NCBI RefSeq assembly: GCF_023516615.1
Contig: NZ_JAMGBF010000102.1
Location: 1 to 64,000 of the forward strand
Direction of reading: 5' to 3'
DNA: 64,000 bases
From: Streptomyces panaciradicis
Lineage (GTDB): Bacteria; Actinomycetota; Actinomycetes; Streptomycetales; Streptomycetaceae
The position numbers were made by a program, and so were the translations under genes. The notes beneath the pieces are model-generated. The model was given only the letters and a program-made list of their open reading frames with translations. It had not been told where the DNA came from and searched no databases. Every line of letters starts with the position of its first letter. Position 1 is the first letter of the stretch. Shown piece after piece: positions 7,116 to 15,837 of this stretch.

Positions 7116-10100
7116 TCAAGACGCCGTACGAGGCGGGAGCTTGGGGCGGGAGCGGTCCGGGACGGCTGAATAGTCCGGCGGGGTTGCCGGGGGGTTGGAC
7201 TCCAGGAGTTCTACGGCCAGTCGGACCGCGTCGTCCAGTTGGGCGTGGCGGCCCTCCGCCCAGTCCAGGGGGGTGCGCAGGATCTCCAGGTCCGGGGTGA
7301 CGCCCCGGTTCTCCACGCCCCAGCCGTAGGCGTCGAACCAGGCCGCGTTCATCGGGACCGTGATCACCGTGCCGTCGCCCAGTTCGTGGCGGCCGGTCAT
7401 GCCGACGACGCCGCCCCAGGTGCGCTGGCCGATGACGGGGCCGAGCTTCAGGAGCTTGAAGGCCGCCGTGATCATGTCGCCGTCGGAGGACGTCGCCTCG
7501 TCGGCGAGGGCGACGACCGGGCCGCGCGGGGCGTTGGAGGCGTACGACACCGGCTGGGCGTTGCGCGTCAGGTCCCAGCCGATGATCGTGCGGGTCAGCT
7601 TCTCCACGACCAGTTCGCTGATGTGGCCGCCCGCGTTGCCGCGCACGTCGACGATGAGGGCGGGGCGGGACACCTCCATCCGCAGGTCGCGGTTGAACTG
7701 GGCCCAGCCCGAACCGCCCATGTCCGGGATGTGCAGGTAGCCGCAGCGGCCGCCGCTCAACTCCCGTACCACCGCGCGGCGTTTGGCGACCCAGTCCTGA
7801 TAGCGCAGGGGGCGTTCGTCGACCAGGGGGACCACGGCGACCCGGCGTGAGCGGCCCGCCTCGCCCTCGGCGGGCGTGAAGGTGAGCTCGACGGTCGTGC
7901 CGCCCGCGCCCGCCAGCAGCGGATACGGCCCCGTCAGCGGGTCCACCGGGCGGCCGTCGACGTGGGTGAGGACGGCGCCCTCGCGGATGCCCGTGCCCGC
8001 CAGCGGGGAGCGCGCCTTGGAGTCGGAGGAGTCGCCGGGCAGAATCCGCCTGACCACCCAGCCCTCGTCGCGGCGGACGAAGTTGGCGCCCAGCAGGCCC
8101 TGGCGGCGCTGGTAGTGGGGCGGTCCCTCGTTGCGGCGGGCGGCGGTGACGTAGGCGTGGGAGGTGCCCAGTTCGCCCAGTACCTCGCGCAGCAGGTCGG
8201 CGAACTCGTCCGGGGACGCGACGCGTTCGACCAGCGGACGGTACTGGTCGAGCACGCCGTCCCAGTCGACGCCGCACATCCCCGGGTCCCAGAAGTAGGC
8301 CCGGATCAGCCGGCCCGCCTCCTCGTAGGACTGGCGCCACTCGGCCGCCGGGTCGACCTCGTGCAGGATGCGGCGCAGGTCGATCCAGACCGTCGAGTCG
8401 CCGTCGCCCGACTCGCCGGCGGGGACCGCGCGCAGGTCGCCCTCGTCGACCACCACCAGGCGGGTGCCGTCGCCGCTCACCGCGAACCAGTCGAGGTGGT
8501 CGACCAGTTCGGTCTTCTTCGCCTTGCTGATGGTGAAGTGCTCCAGCGTCGGCCGGCCGCTGGTGTCGTCCGGGTTGACGAACGTCTCGCCGAGGGCGCC
8601 GGAGATCGGCCAGCGCAGCCAGACCAGCCCGCCGCCCGCCACCGGATACAGCGCCGAGTACTTCGAGGCGGCGACCGGGAAGGGCGTGACCCGGCTCTCC
8701 AGCCCCTCGACCTCGACGGTCACCGTGCCGTCGCCCTCCTCGTCGTCGACGGGGTCCAGCCCGCCCGCGGCCGGCCGGCCCTCCGGGTTCAGGGCGAAGG
8801 GAGAGGGGGTCGCGGAGGACAGCGGGACCAGGTAGGGACGGCAGCCGAGCGGGAAGGACAGGTCGCCGGTGTGGACGTCGTAGACCGGGTCGAAGCCGCG
8901 CCAGGACAGGAACGCCAGATAGCGGCCGTCCCTGGTGAAGACCGGGTTCTCGTCCTCGAAGCGGCCGTTGGTCACGTCCACGACCAGCCGCTCGCCCCGG
9001 CCCTTGGGGGCGACGCGGGCCATCTTGATCTGCCGCAGGGTCCGGCCGATCCCCGGGTGCGACCAGGTCAGCCACCCCCCGTCCGGCGAGAAGGCGAGGT
9101 CCCGGACGGGGCCGTTGGCCGACCGGATCAGTTCGGTCACCTCGCCGCCCGAGTCCTCGGTCGCGTCGATCAGCAGCAGGCGCCCGTCGTGCGAGGCGAG
9201 GGCGAGGCGCTCGCCCTGCGGGTCGGAGACCAGCTCCAGGACCCGGCCCAGCTCCCCGGAGGCCAGCCGGCGCGGCTCCCGGTCGCCGGTGGCGCGCGGC
9301 AGCTGGGCGATCTCGACGGCGTCCTCGCCCTCGGCGTCGGTCACGTAGGCGACCTGCCCGGTCGAGCCCAGCATCTCCGGGAGGCGGACCCGCACGCCGG
9401 GGGTGTCCGTGATGGTGCGGGCGGGGCCGTCACGGTGGGTCAGCCAGTACAGGCTGCCGCGGACGACGACGGCGCTCGCCCGGCCCGTCTCGTCGACGGA
9501 GAGACCGTTGACGTGCTGCCCGGCCGGCACCTGGTAGGTGCGGCGGCCCGCGCGCGGGCCGCTCAGCCGGACGTCGAGCCGGCGCGGCTCGCTCGCGAGG
9601 TCGTCGACGATCCACAGGTCCCCGGCGCACTGGTAGACCACCCGGGTGCCGTCGCTGGAGGCGTGCCGGGCGTAGAAGGCGTCGTGGTCGGTGTGGCGGC
9701 GCAGGCCGGAGCCGTCGTAGGCGCACGAGTACAGGTTGCCGACGCCCTCGTGGTCGGAGAGGAAGGCGATGCGGCCGCCGACGAACATGGGGGAGTGGAG
9801 GTGGCCCTCCAGGCCGTCGAGCAGCCGTTCGCCGTGGAACCACAGCCGGCCCGTCGCGCCGCCCCGGTACCGCTTCCAGGCGGCCGGCTCGTGCGGCGGG
9901 GTGCCGGTGAGCAGCAGGGTCTTGCGTTCGCCGTCGATCTCGGCGACCTGGATGTCGGAGACCGGCCCCCAGGGGAGCTTGCGGCCGGGGTCGCCGTCGG
10001 GGGAGACCTTGTAGGCCCAGGTGAAGTAGGAGAAGGGCTCGCCGTGGGAGGCGACGGCCAGGATGGTGCCCTGCGGGGTCCAGCCGCACACCTGGGTGTC

Positions 10101-10361
10101 GGCCGACCCCCAGTGGGTGAGCTGTCTGCCGGGTCCGCCGCCGTCCACCGGCACCACGTGGATCTCCGGCGCCAGGCTGCGCCAGCTCGTGTACGCGATG
10201 GCGGCGCCGTCCGGCGAGAAGCGCGGATGGCCGGTCTTCGTGCGGTCGACGGTGAGGCGCCAGGCGCGACCGGGGCCGTCGAGGGGGGCCAGCCAGAGGT
10301 CGTCCTCGGCCACGAAGCACAACAGGTCGCCGCTCACGTGCGGCAGGCGCAGATAGCTCAC
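7116..10361 (-). CDS. Tricorn protease homologue
   Basis: 1081 residues from the GTG at 10361; an in-frame TTG at 10382 would add seven residues but has no RBS. The start M-S-Y-L-R-L-P-H-V fits the family. The N-terminal two thirds consist of repeated strands typical of the tandem 6- and 7-bladed beta-propellers (for example GHPRFSPDGAAIAYTS, VRDLAFSPDGGWLTWS). A PDZ-like segment (GIREGAVLTHVDGRPVDPL) and a C-terminal S41 peptidase domain follow. The catalytic His is in ELGTSHAYV and the nucleophile region is ADEATSSDGDM, as in archaeal tricorn. The enzyme is a cytoplasmic oligopeptide-processing protease working downstream of the proteasome. No signal peptide. It is divergent from the tetR gene. 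Confidence 0.9.
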   Translation of the reverse strand: MSYLRLPHVSGDLLCFVAEDDLWLAPLDGPGRAWRLTVDRTKTGHPRFSPDGAAIAYTSWRSLAPEIHVVPVDGGGPGRQLTHWGSADTQVCGWTPQGTILAVASHGEPFSYFTWAYKVSPDGDPGRKLPWGPVSDIQVAEIDGERKTLLLTGTPPHEPAAWKRYRGGATGRLWFHGERLLDGLEGHLHSPMFVGGRIAFLSDHEGVGNLYSCAYDGSGLRRHTDHDAFYARHASSDGTRVVYQCAGDLWIVDDLASEPRRLDVRLSGPRAGRRTYQVPAGQHVNGLSVDETGRASAVVVRGSLYWLTHRDGPARTITDTPGVRVRLPEMLGSTGQVAYVTDAEGEDAVEIAQLPRATGDREPRRLASGELGRVLELVSDPQGERLALASHDGRLLLIDATEDSGGEVTELIRSANGPVRDLAFSPDGGWLTWSHPGIGRTLRQIKMARVAPKGRGERLVVDVTNGRFEDENPVFTRDGRYLAFLSWRGFDPVYDVHTGDLSFPLGCRPYLVPLSSATPSPFALNPEGRPAAGGLDPVDDEEGDGTVTVEVEGLESRVTPFPVAASKYSALYPVAGGGLVWLRWPISGALGETFVNPDDTSGRPTLEHFTISKAKKTELVDHLDWFAVSGDGTRLVVVDEGDLRAVPAGESGDGDSTVWIDLRRILHEVDPAAEWRQSYEEAGRLIRAYFWDPGMCGVDWDGVLDQYRPLVERVASPDEFADLLREVLGELGTSHAYVTAARRNEGPPHYQRRQGLLGANFVRRDEGWVVRRILPGDSSDSKARSPLAGTGIREGAVLTHVDGRPVDPLTGPYPLLAGAGGTTVELTFTPAEGEAGRSRRVAVVPLVDERPLRYQDWVAKRRAVVRELSGGRCGYLHIPDMGGSGWAQFNRDLRMEVSRPALIVDVRGNAGGHISELVVEKLTRTIIGWDLTRNAQPVSYASNAPRGPVVALADEATSSDGDMITAAFKLLKLGPVIGQRTWGGVVGMTGRHELGDGTVITVPMNAAWFDAYGWGVENRGVTPDLEILRTPLDWAEGRHAQLDDAVRLAVELLESNPPATPPDYSAVPDRSRPKLPPRTAS

Positions 10362-10433
10362 GTCCTCATGCTTTTCCGGCAATTCGGGCCGGGCAACTTA
10401 TGCGCCCTTCATGTTCGTGAGCCACGACACGTA

Positions 10434-10446
10434 CGAAACGGTTTCG
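10434..10446. promoter_or_regulatory. Candidate TetR operator CGAAAC-G-GTTTCG
   Basis: A perfect 6-bp inverted repeat around a central G lies 71 bp upstream of the tetR start and 72 bp upstream of the tricorn start. The adjacent GTTTCG...AAACGAAC sequence extends the half-site pattern. Position and spacing suit an operator for the adjacent TetR-family protein, possibly controlling both directions. Inference from symmetry only. Confidence 0.55.
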
Positions 10447-10517
10447 TTTCGCTTGGCTGGGGGGTATCTTCATGAACGTACAAAGAAACGAACGTCCCGA
10501 GCGGGAAGGCGAGTGGC

Positions 10518-11114
10518 ATGACCGAGGTGACAACCGCGCGTCGCAGTCGCATCACGCCCGAGCGCGAGGCCGAGTTGTACGAGGCCGTGCTCGACCTGCT
10601 CAGGGAGGTCGGCTACGACGCCCTCACCATGGACGCCGTGGCGGCCCGCACCAAGTCCAGCAAGGCGACGCTCTACCGCCAGTGGGGCGGCAAGGCCGAG
10701 CTGGTCGCGAAGGCGGTGCGGTACAACAAGCCGGGCGGCCTCGGTCTCGGCGAGATCGACACCGGGTCGCTCAGGGGCGACCTGCACGCCCTGACCATGC
10801 GTTCGGACGACTGCGAGATGGAGCAGAACTCCGCGCTGATGCGAGGTCTGGCCATGGCCATCCATGGCAACCCCGACCTGCTGAAGGCGTTCCGGGAGTA
10901 TCTGATCGAGCCCGAGATGGCGGAGTTCCGCCGGGTGGTGCAGCGGGCGATCGACCGGGGCGAGGTCCGTGCGGACAACCCGGCCGTCGACTACGTGATG
11001 CACATGATGATCGGCGGGTTCGCCGCCCGCACGATGATCGACGAGCAGCCGCCGACGCAGGCGTTCCTTCTGTCGTACATCGATGCCGTGGTCCTTCCGG
11101 CCCTCGGCGTCTGA
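10518..11114 (+). CDS. TetR family transcriptional regulator
   Basis: 198 residues. The N-terminal TetR helix-turn-helix (about residues 15-60) includes YEAVLDLLREVGYDALTMDAVAARTKSSKATLYRQW and the following GGKAELV. The C-terminal three quarters are helical, forming the ligand-binding and dimerisation domain with the conserved-looking LLSYIDAVVLPAL end. ATG start, with the RBS GGGAAGG in the leader. An MMPL-family exporter lies 128 bp downstream in the same direction; TetR proteins are commonly repressors of such exporters. A 13-bp dyad lies in the upstream region. Confidence 0.88.
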   Translation: MTEVTTARRSRITPEREAELYEAVLDLLREVGYDALTMDAVAARTKSSKATLYRQWGGKAELVAKAVRYNKPGGLGLGEIDTGSLRGDLHALTMRSDDCEMEQNSALMRGLAMAIHGNPDLLKAFREYLIEPEMAEFRRVVQRAIDRGEVRADNPAVDYVMHMMIGGFAARTMIDEQPPTQAFLLSYIDAVVLPALGV

Positions 11115-11242
11115 CCCCTCCCCACCCCCTCCCCACCACCTGACGTCACCGCTCAAGTCGTCGGGACGGTCACCCATGCCTCCCCGCCGGGTGATCACCC
11201 CTGCTCCGAAACACCCCACGACCTGACCGGGAGTACGCCCAC

Positions 11243-13462
11243 GTGGCCACGTTCCTCTATCGGCTCGGCCGGTTCGCCTTCCGGCGACGGCACTTCGTCG
11301 CACTGTTCTGGGTGGCGCTGCTGACGCTCGCCGGCGTCGCCGCCGCCAATGCGCCCGCCGCCGGCTCCACCTCCTTCTCCATCCCCGGCACGGAGGCGCA
11401 GAAGGCCTTCGACCTGCTGGACCAGCGCTTCCCCGGCTCCAGCTCCGGCGGTGCCACCGCCCGCGTCGTCTTCAAGGCGCCCAGTGGCGAGACGATGACC
11501 GACGCCGCCCACAAGGCGACCGTCGAGAAGACGGTGAAGGAGCTGGCCGACGGCTCCGAGGTGACCTCCGTCGCCGACCCGTACACCGCGCACGCCGTCA
11601 GCAAGGACGGCACGGTGGCGTACGCGTCCGTGCGCTACGACAAGCCCGGCATGGAGCTCAAGGACGCCTCCCGCAGCGCCCTCAAGGACACCGCCCGGCA
11701 GGCGCGGGACGCCGGGCTCACCGTCGAGATCGGCGGCGACGCGCTGCAGGCGGGCGCCGAACCGGGCGCGGCCGGCGAGGTCGTCGGCCTCGCCATCGCC
11801 GCCGTCGTCCTCGTCGTCACCCTCGGCTCACTCGTCGCAGCCGGACTGCCCCTGCTCACGGCGATCATCGGCGTCGGCATCGGCGTCTCCACCATCACCG
11901 CCCTCGCCAAGGCGCTCGACCTCGGCGACACGACGTCCACCCTCGCCCTGATGATCGGCCTCGCGGTCGGCATCGACTACGCGCTGTTCATCGTCTCCCG
12001 CTACCGCGGCGAACTCGCCGAGGGCCGTAGCCGCGAGGAGGCGGTCGGCCGGGCTGCGGGCACGGCCGGGTCCGCGGTGGTCTTCGCCGGCCTGACGGTC
12101 ATGATCGCCCTGGCGGGTCTGTCGGTCGTCGGCGTCCCGATGCTGACCAAGATGGGCCTCGCGGCGGCCGGCACCGTCCTGGTCGCCGTCCTCATCGCGC
12201 TCACCATGATCCCGGCGCTGCTCGGCTACGCGGGCCGCAGGGTCCGGCCGGCGGGCGAGAAGCGCCGCAAGAGCGAGGGCGCCCGCTCCACCAGGCCCGG
12301 CCTGGGCGAGCGCTGGGCCAGCTTCGTCGTACGGCGCCCCGCCGCAGTCCTGCTGCTCGGCGTGGTCGGCCTCGGCGCGGTCGCCGTCCCGGCCACCCAG
12401 CTCGAACTGGGCCTGCCCGACGACGGCTCGCAGCCGACGTCCACCACCCAGCGGCGCGCCTACGACCTGCTGTCGGACGGCTTCGGGCCCGGCTTCAACG
12501 GCCCCCTGATGATCGTCGTCGACGCCAAGGGCAGCGACGACCCCAAGGCGGCGGCGACCCGCGTCGGCGACGGCATCAAGGGCCTGAACGACGTCGCGAC
12601 GGTCACCCCGGCGATGTTCAACAAGGCCGGCGACACCGCGATGATCACCGTGGTCCCCGGCTCCAAGCCGTCCTCCGTACAGACCGAGAACCTGGTGCAC
12701 GCGATCCGCGGCAAGGGCGCGGACGTCCGGGCCGACACCGGCGCCAAGGTCCTGGTCACCGGCACCACGGCCATGAACATCGACTTCTCGCAGAAGCTCA
12801 ACGACGCGCTGATCCCGTACCTGGGCCTGGTGGTCGGACTCGCCTTCCTGCTGCTGATCGCGGTGTTCCGCTCGATCCTGGTCCCGCTGAAGGCGGCGCT
12901 CGGCTTCCTGCTCAGCGTGCTGGCCGCGCTCGGCGCCGTGGTCGCGGTCTTCCAGTGGGGCTGGCTCGGCGGCCTGCTCGGAGTGGAGCAGACCGGCCCG
13001 ATCATGTCGATGATGCCGATCTTCATGGTGGGCGTGGTCTTCGGCCTGGCGATGGACTACGAGGTGTTCCTCGTGACCCGGATGCGCGAGGCGTACGTCC
13101 ACGGCGAGACGCCCGGCCAGGCCGTCGTCACCGGATTCCGGCACAGCGCGCGGGTCGTCGCGGCCGCCGCCGTCATCATGATCGCCGTCTTCGGAGGCTT
13201 CATCACCTCCAGCGAGTCCATGATCAAGATGATCGGCTTCGGCCTGGCGATCGCCGTCTTCTTCGACGCGTTCGTCGTCCGCATGGCCATCGTCCCCGCG
13301 GTCCTGGCGCTGCTCGGCCGCAGGGCCTGGTGGCTGCCGAAGTGGCTGGACCGGGCGCTGCCCGACGTCGACGTCGAGGGTGAGGGCCTGAAGACCCTCG
13401 ACACCGCCGACGGCGACCGGGATTCGGACCCGGACGAGGACAGGAAGCTGGTGAGGGCCTGA
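11243..13462 (+). CDS. MMPL/RND-family membrane transporter
   Basis: 739 residues with the two-fold repeated architecture of actinobacterial MMPL proteins. Each half has one N-terminal TM helix, a large extracytoplasmic loop and a 5-6 TM bundle, about 12 TM in total. Family motifs are visible: GLAVGIDYALFIVSRYR in the first half and GLAMDYEVFLVTRMRE in the second, carrying the Asp-Tyr pair of the proton relay. The C-terminus is a short charged tail. It probably exports lipids or hydrophobic drugs using the proton-motive force. GTG start 10 nt after GGGAG. A perfect hairpin follows the stop. Confidence 0.9.
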   Translation: MATFLYRLGRFAFRRRHFVALFWVALLTLAGVAAANAPAAGSTSFSIPGTEAQKAFDLLDQRFPGSSSGGATARVVFKAPSGETMTDAAHKATVEKTVKELADGSEVTSVADPYTAHAVSKDGTVAYASVRYDKPGMELKDASRSALKDTARQARDAGLTVEIGGDALQAGAEPGAAGEVVGLAIAAVVLVVTLGSLVAAGLPLLTAIIGVGIGVSTITALAKALDLGDTTSTLALMIGLAVGIDYALFIVSRYRGELAEGRSREEAVGRAAGTAGSAVVFAGLTVMIALAGLSVVGVPMLTKMGLAAAGTVLVAVLIALTMIPALLGYAGRRVRPAGEKRRKSEGARSTRPGLGERWASFVVRRPAAVLLLGVVGLGAVAVPATQLELGLPDDGSQPTSTTQRRAYDLLSDGFGPGFNGPLMIVVDAKGSDDPKAAATRVGDGIKGLNDVATVTPAMFNKAGDTAMITVVPGSKPSSVQTENLVHAIRGKGADVRADTGAKVLVTGTTAMNIDFSQKLNDALIPYLGLVVGLAFLLLIAVFRSILVPLKAALGFLLSVLAALGAVVAVFQWGWLGGLLGVEQTGPIMSMMPIFMVGVVFGLAMDYEVFLVTRMREAYVHGETPGQAVVTGFRHSARVVAAAAVIMIAVFGGFITSSESMIKMIGFGLAIAVFFDAFVVRMAIVPAVLALLGRRAWWLPKWLDRALPDVDVEGEGLKTLDTADGDRDSDPDEDRKLVRA

Positions 13463-13471
13463 GGGTCCTCG

Positions 13472-13498
13472 GCGCGGCGGGCGGTCCGCCCGCCGCGC
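13472..13498 (+). terminator. Terminator after the MMPL gene
   Basis: Arms GCGCGGCGGGCGG and CCGCCCGCCGCGC (13 bp, perfect) separated by a single T, starting 10 bp after the stop codon. In RNA the innermost pairs would open to form the loop. Confidence 0.75.
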
Positions 13499-13545
13499 GC
13501 CGCAGACGAGGGGCCGTTGTCAGTGGCGCCGCCTAACGTGACGGC

Positions 13546-14100
13546 ATGACCACTCTCTCCGAACGGCCCCACACCGCCCTGCTGGTGATCGACGTCCAGC
13601 AGGGCGTCGTCGCGTCCGCCCACGAGCGGGACGCCGTCGTCGCGAACATCGCCTCCCTCGTCGACAGGGCCCGCGCCGAGGACGTCCCGGTCGTCTGGGT
13701 CCAGCACTCCGACGAGGGCCTGGAGAAGGGCAGCGACGACTGGCGGTACGTCCCCGAACTGCCGCGCCGCGACTCCGAGCCGCTGGTCCACAAGAACTAC
13801 GGCGACTCCTTCGAGGCCACCGACCTGGAGCGGGTCCTCGCCGAGGCGGGCGTCGGCCACCTCGTCGTCACGGGCGCGGAGACGGACGCGTGCATCCGGT
13901 CCACGATCCACGGCGCCTTCGTACGGGGCTACGACGTCACGCTCGTCGCCGACGCGCACACCGCGAACGACCAGCGGGAGTGGGGCGCCCCGCCGCCGGA
14001 GCAGGTCATCGCCCACACGAACCTGTACTGGCGCTGGCAGGGGGCGCCGGGGCGCAGGGCCGCGGTCACGGACACCAAGGACGTGCAGTTCGGCGGCTGA
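13546..14100 (+). CDS. Cysteine hydrolase, isochorismatase-like
   Basis: 184 residues with the complete Asp-Lys-Cys triad of the isochorismatase superfamily: Asp16 in LLVIDVQQG, Lys in VHKNYGDSF, and Cys116 in GAETDACIRST (preceded by the cis-peptide region VVTGAETD). Members hydrolyse isochorismate, nicotinamide or small amides; residues specific to any one subgroup cannot be assigned by eye. A TAACGT hexamer ends only 6 nt before the ATG and there is no RBS, so translation is probably leaderless. The downstream neighbour is an unrelated XRE regulator. Confidence 0.88.
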   Translation: MTTLSERPHTALLVIDVQQGVVASAHERDAVVANIASLVDRARAEDVPVVWVQHSDEGLEKGSDDWRYVPELPRRDSEPLVHKNYGDSFEATDLERVLAEAGVGHLVVTGAETDACIRSTIHGAFVRGYDVTLVADAHTANDQREWGAPPPEQVIAHTNLYWRWQGAPGRRAAVTDTKDVQFGG

Positions 14101-14256
14101 GACGTCGGTTTCCCGGTTCCCGCAGCTCGGAGTGACCGCTTCCGCCTACCGTGACCGATGACATTGCGTGAACGGCCGGTGACTGTCCGGCGTTTGTCTC
14201 GGACTGTCCCGGCTGTCCGCGATGCCGTTCGGGTACGGGGCGCGTTGGAGGTGGTC

Positions 14257-15102
14257 ATGAACGAGGGCGTGGACGAGGCCGGTTGGGATGTGGAACCGGG
14301 GGACGAGATCGAGCCGATCGTGCAGGCCGTGGGACACCTGCTGAAGGTGTGCCGCGAAGGCGCGGGCATGCGGCCCGCCGAGTTCGGCGAACTCATGGGA
14401 TACGGCGAGGACATGGTCCGCAAGATGGAGCGGGGCCGGCGGATTCCGCGGCCGGAGTTCCTGGACAGGGCGGACACGGTCCTCAAGGCGCAGGGTCATC
14501 TGCGGGCGTTCATGGAGGACATGCGCAGGGCGCGCTATCCGAAGAAGGTGCGGGAGCTGGCCGAGATGGAGGGCCGGGCGGTCGAGGTGCTCCTCTATCG
14601 CAATCACAACATCCACGGCCTCCTGCAGACGCCCGAGTACGCGAAGGCCCTGTTCGAGACGCACCAGCCCGCGCTCACGGCGGACGTGGTGGAGCGGGAG
14701 ACGGCCGCCCGAATGTCCCGTAAGGCGATCTTCGACCGGGACCCCGCTCCGACGCTCGGATTCGTCCAGGAACAGGTGACGCTGGAGCGGCCGATCGGCG
14801 GGAGGATGGTGCTGCGTCGACAGCTCGAACACCTCCGGGAGGTGGCGCAGTTGCGGAACGTCACGTTTCAGGTCATGCCGACCGAACGCGAGGACCACGC
14901 GGGCATGCAGGGGCTGATCGACGTGATGAAGTTCGGTGACGGCACGGCCATCGGACGTTCCGACGGAGCGTTCAACGGGCGTCCCGTCTCAAGTCATCGT
15001 GATCTTCAGATCCTCGAACTGCGCTATGGGATGATCCGGGCGCAGGCTCTCACGCCGAAAGAGTCGCTGGCCTTCGTCGAACAAGTGCTGGGGAGACTAT
15101 GA
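14257..15102 (+). CDS. XRE-family helix-turn-helix protein with DUF5753 domain (Scr1-like)
   Basis: 281 residues from the ATG at 14257. The frame is open back to 14158, but GGAGGTGG at 14247-14254 selects the internal ATG. The N-terminal XRE HTH (about residues 17-75) includes CREGAGMRPAEFGELMGYGEDMVRKMERGRR. The rest is the actinobacterial DUF5753 effector domain, with the typical stretches LQTPEYAKALFE and FVQEQVTLERPIGG. Streptomyces carries dozens of these, often paired with a DUF397 gene, as here with a 4-nt overlap (ATGA). Proposed roles include developmental control and toxin-antitoxin-like regulation; the target is unknown. Confidence 0.88.
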   Translation: MNEGVDEAGWDVEPGDEIEPIVQAVGHLLKVCREGAGMRPAEFGELMGYGEDMVRKMERGRRIPRPEFLDRADTVLKAQGHLRAFMEDMRRARYPKKVRELAEMEGRAVEVLLYRNHNIHGLLQTPEYAKALFETHQPALTADVVERETAARMSRKAIFDRDPAPTLGFVQEQVTLERPIGGRMVLRRQLEHLREVAQLRNVTFQVMPTEREDHAGMQGLIDVMKFGDGTAIGRSDGAFNGRPVSSHRDLQILELRYGMIRAQALTPKESLAFVEQVLGRL

Positions 15103-15284
15103 GCACTACGGAACTCCGCTGGTTCAAGAGCAGCTACAGCGACAGCAGTGAACCCGGCGACTGCGTCGAAGTCGCCGTCACTCCCGCCACGATCCACGTC
15201 CGCGACTCCAAGGCCCCGCGGGCCGCGCAGCTGGCCGTCGCCCCCACCACCTGGACCGTCTTCCTCACCCACGTGTCGCGCTGA
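15099..15284 (+). CDS. DUF397 family small protein
   Basis: 61 residues with the complete DUF397 pattern: LRWFKSSYSDS at the N-terminus, the central GDCVEVAV, and the VRDSKAP block, ending in the strand TTWTVFLTHV. The ATG overlaps the stop of the XRE/DUF5753 gene (ATGA at 15099-15102), so the two are translationally coupled. DUF397 proteins are predicted partners or antagonists of the neighbouring XRE protein, as in other Streptomyces Scr1-like pairs (established association, mechanism mostly inferred). Confidence 0.9.
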   Translation: MSTTELRWFKSSYSDSSEPGDCVEVAVTPATIHVRDSKAPRAAQLAVAPTTWTVFLTHVSR

Positions 15285-15327
15285 ACTCGGTCGCGTGGCC
15301 GGTACACCCGCCGCTAGCGTGCCGTGC

Positions 15328-15837
15328 ATGACGAGTGCTGATGCCACCGACGGTTCCGCAGTCCACCCACGGTTCGCCGACGCCCTGCGCGGGCTGGGCC
15401 TCGACGGTCTGCACGGCCGTGTCCGCCGGTTCCCGGACGCGACGCGCACCGCGGCCGAGGCCGCGGCGGCGATCGGGTGCGAGCTGAGCCAGATCTGCAA
15501 GTCGCTGATCTTCGCGGCCGACGGCGTGCCGGTGCTGGTGCTGATGGACGGGGCGTCCCGGGTGGACGTCGAGCGGGTGCGGCACGAGCTCGGCGCGGAA
15601 AAGGTGACGCGGGCCAAGGCCGACGTCGTCAGGGAGACGACCGGGTACGCCATCGGCGGCGTACCGCCCTTCGGGCACCGTACGAGGACGCGGGTGCTCG
15701 CCGACCGGTCGCTGCTCGCGCACGAGGTGGTGTGGGCGGCCGCCGGGACGCCGTACACGGTCTTCCCCATGGAGCCCAAGGAACTGATCGCCCACGCGGG
15801 TGCGACGCTGGTGGACGTGCGCGAGCCGGCCTCGTGA
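15328..15837 (+). CDS. YbaK/EbsC-family aminoacyl-tRNA deacylase
   Basis: 169 residues of the YbaK/ProX fold. It has the family motif IGCELSQICKSLIF, containing the conserved Lys of the active site, then DGVPVLVLMDGASRVD and the later GYAIGGVPPFGH loop. Relatives hydrolyse mischarged tRNA (Cys-tRNA(Pro), Ala-tRNA(Pro)) in trans. The ATG at 15328 lies 7 nt after a TAGCGT -10-like hexamer and lacks an RBS, suggesting a leaderless start. Its stop overlaps the GTG of the EamA transporter gene by 4 nt. Confidence 0.85.
   Translation: MTSADATDGSAVHPRFADALRGLGLDGLHGRVRRFPDATRTAAEAAAAIGCELSQICKSLIFAADGVPVLVLMDGASRVDVERVRHELGAEKVTRAKADVVRETTGYAIGGVPPFGHRTRTRVLADRSLLAHEVVWAAAGTPYTVFPMEPKELIAHAGATLVDVREPAS

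Noticed and set aside
14158..14256. N-terminal extension of the XRE gene from the ATG at 14158
   Set aside because: The added residues are Arg-rich with no conserved features, and a strong RBS sits directly before the ATG at 14257.
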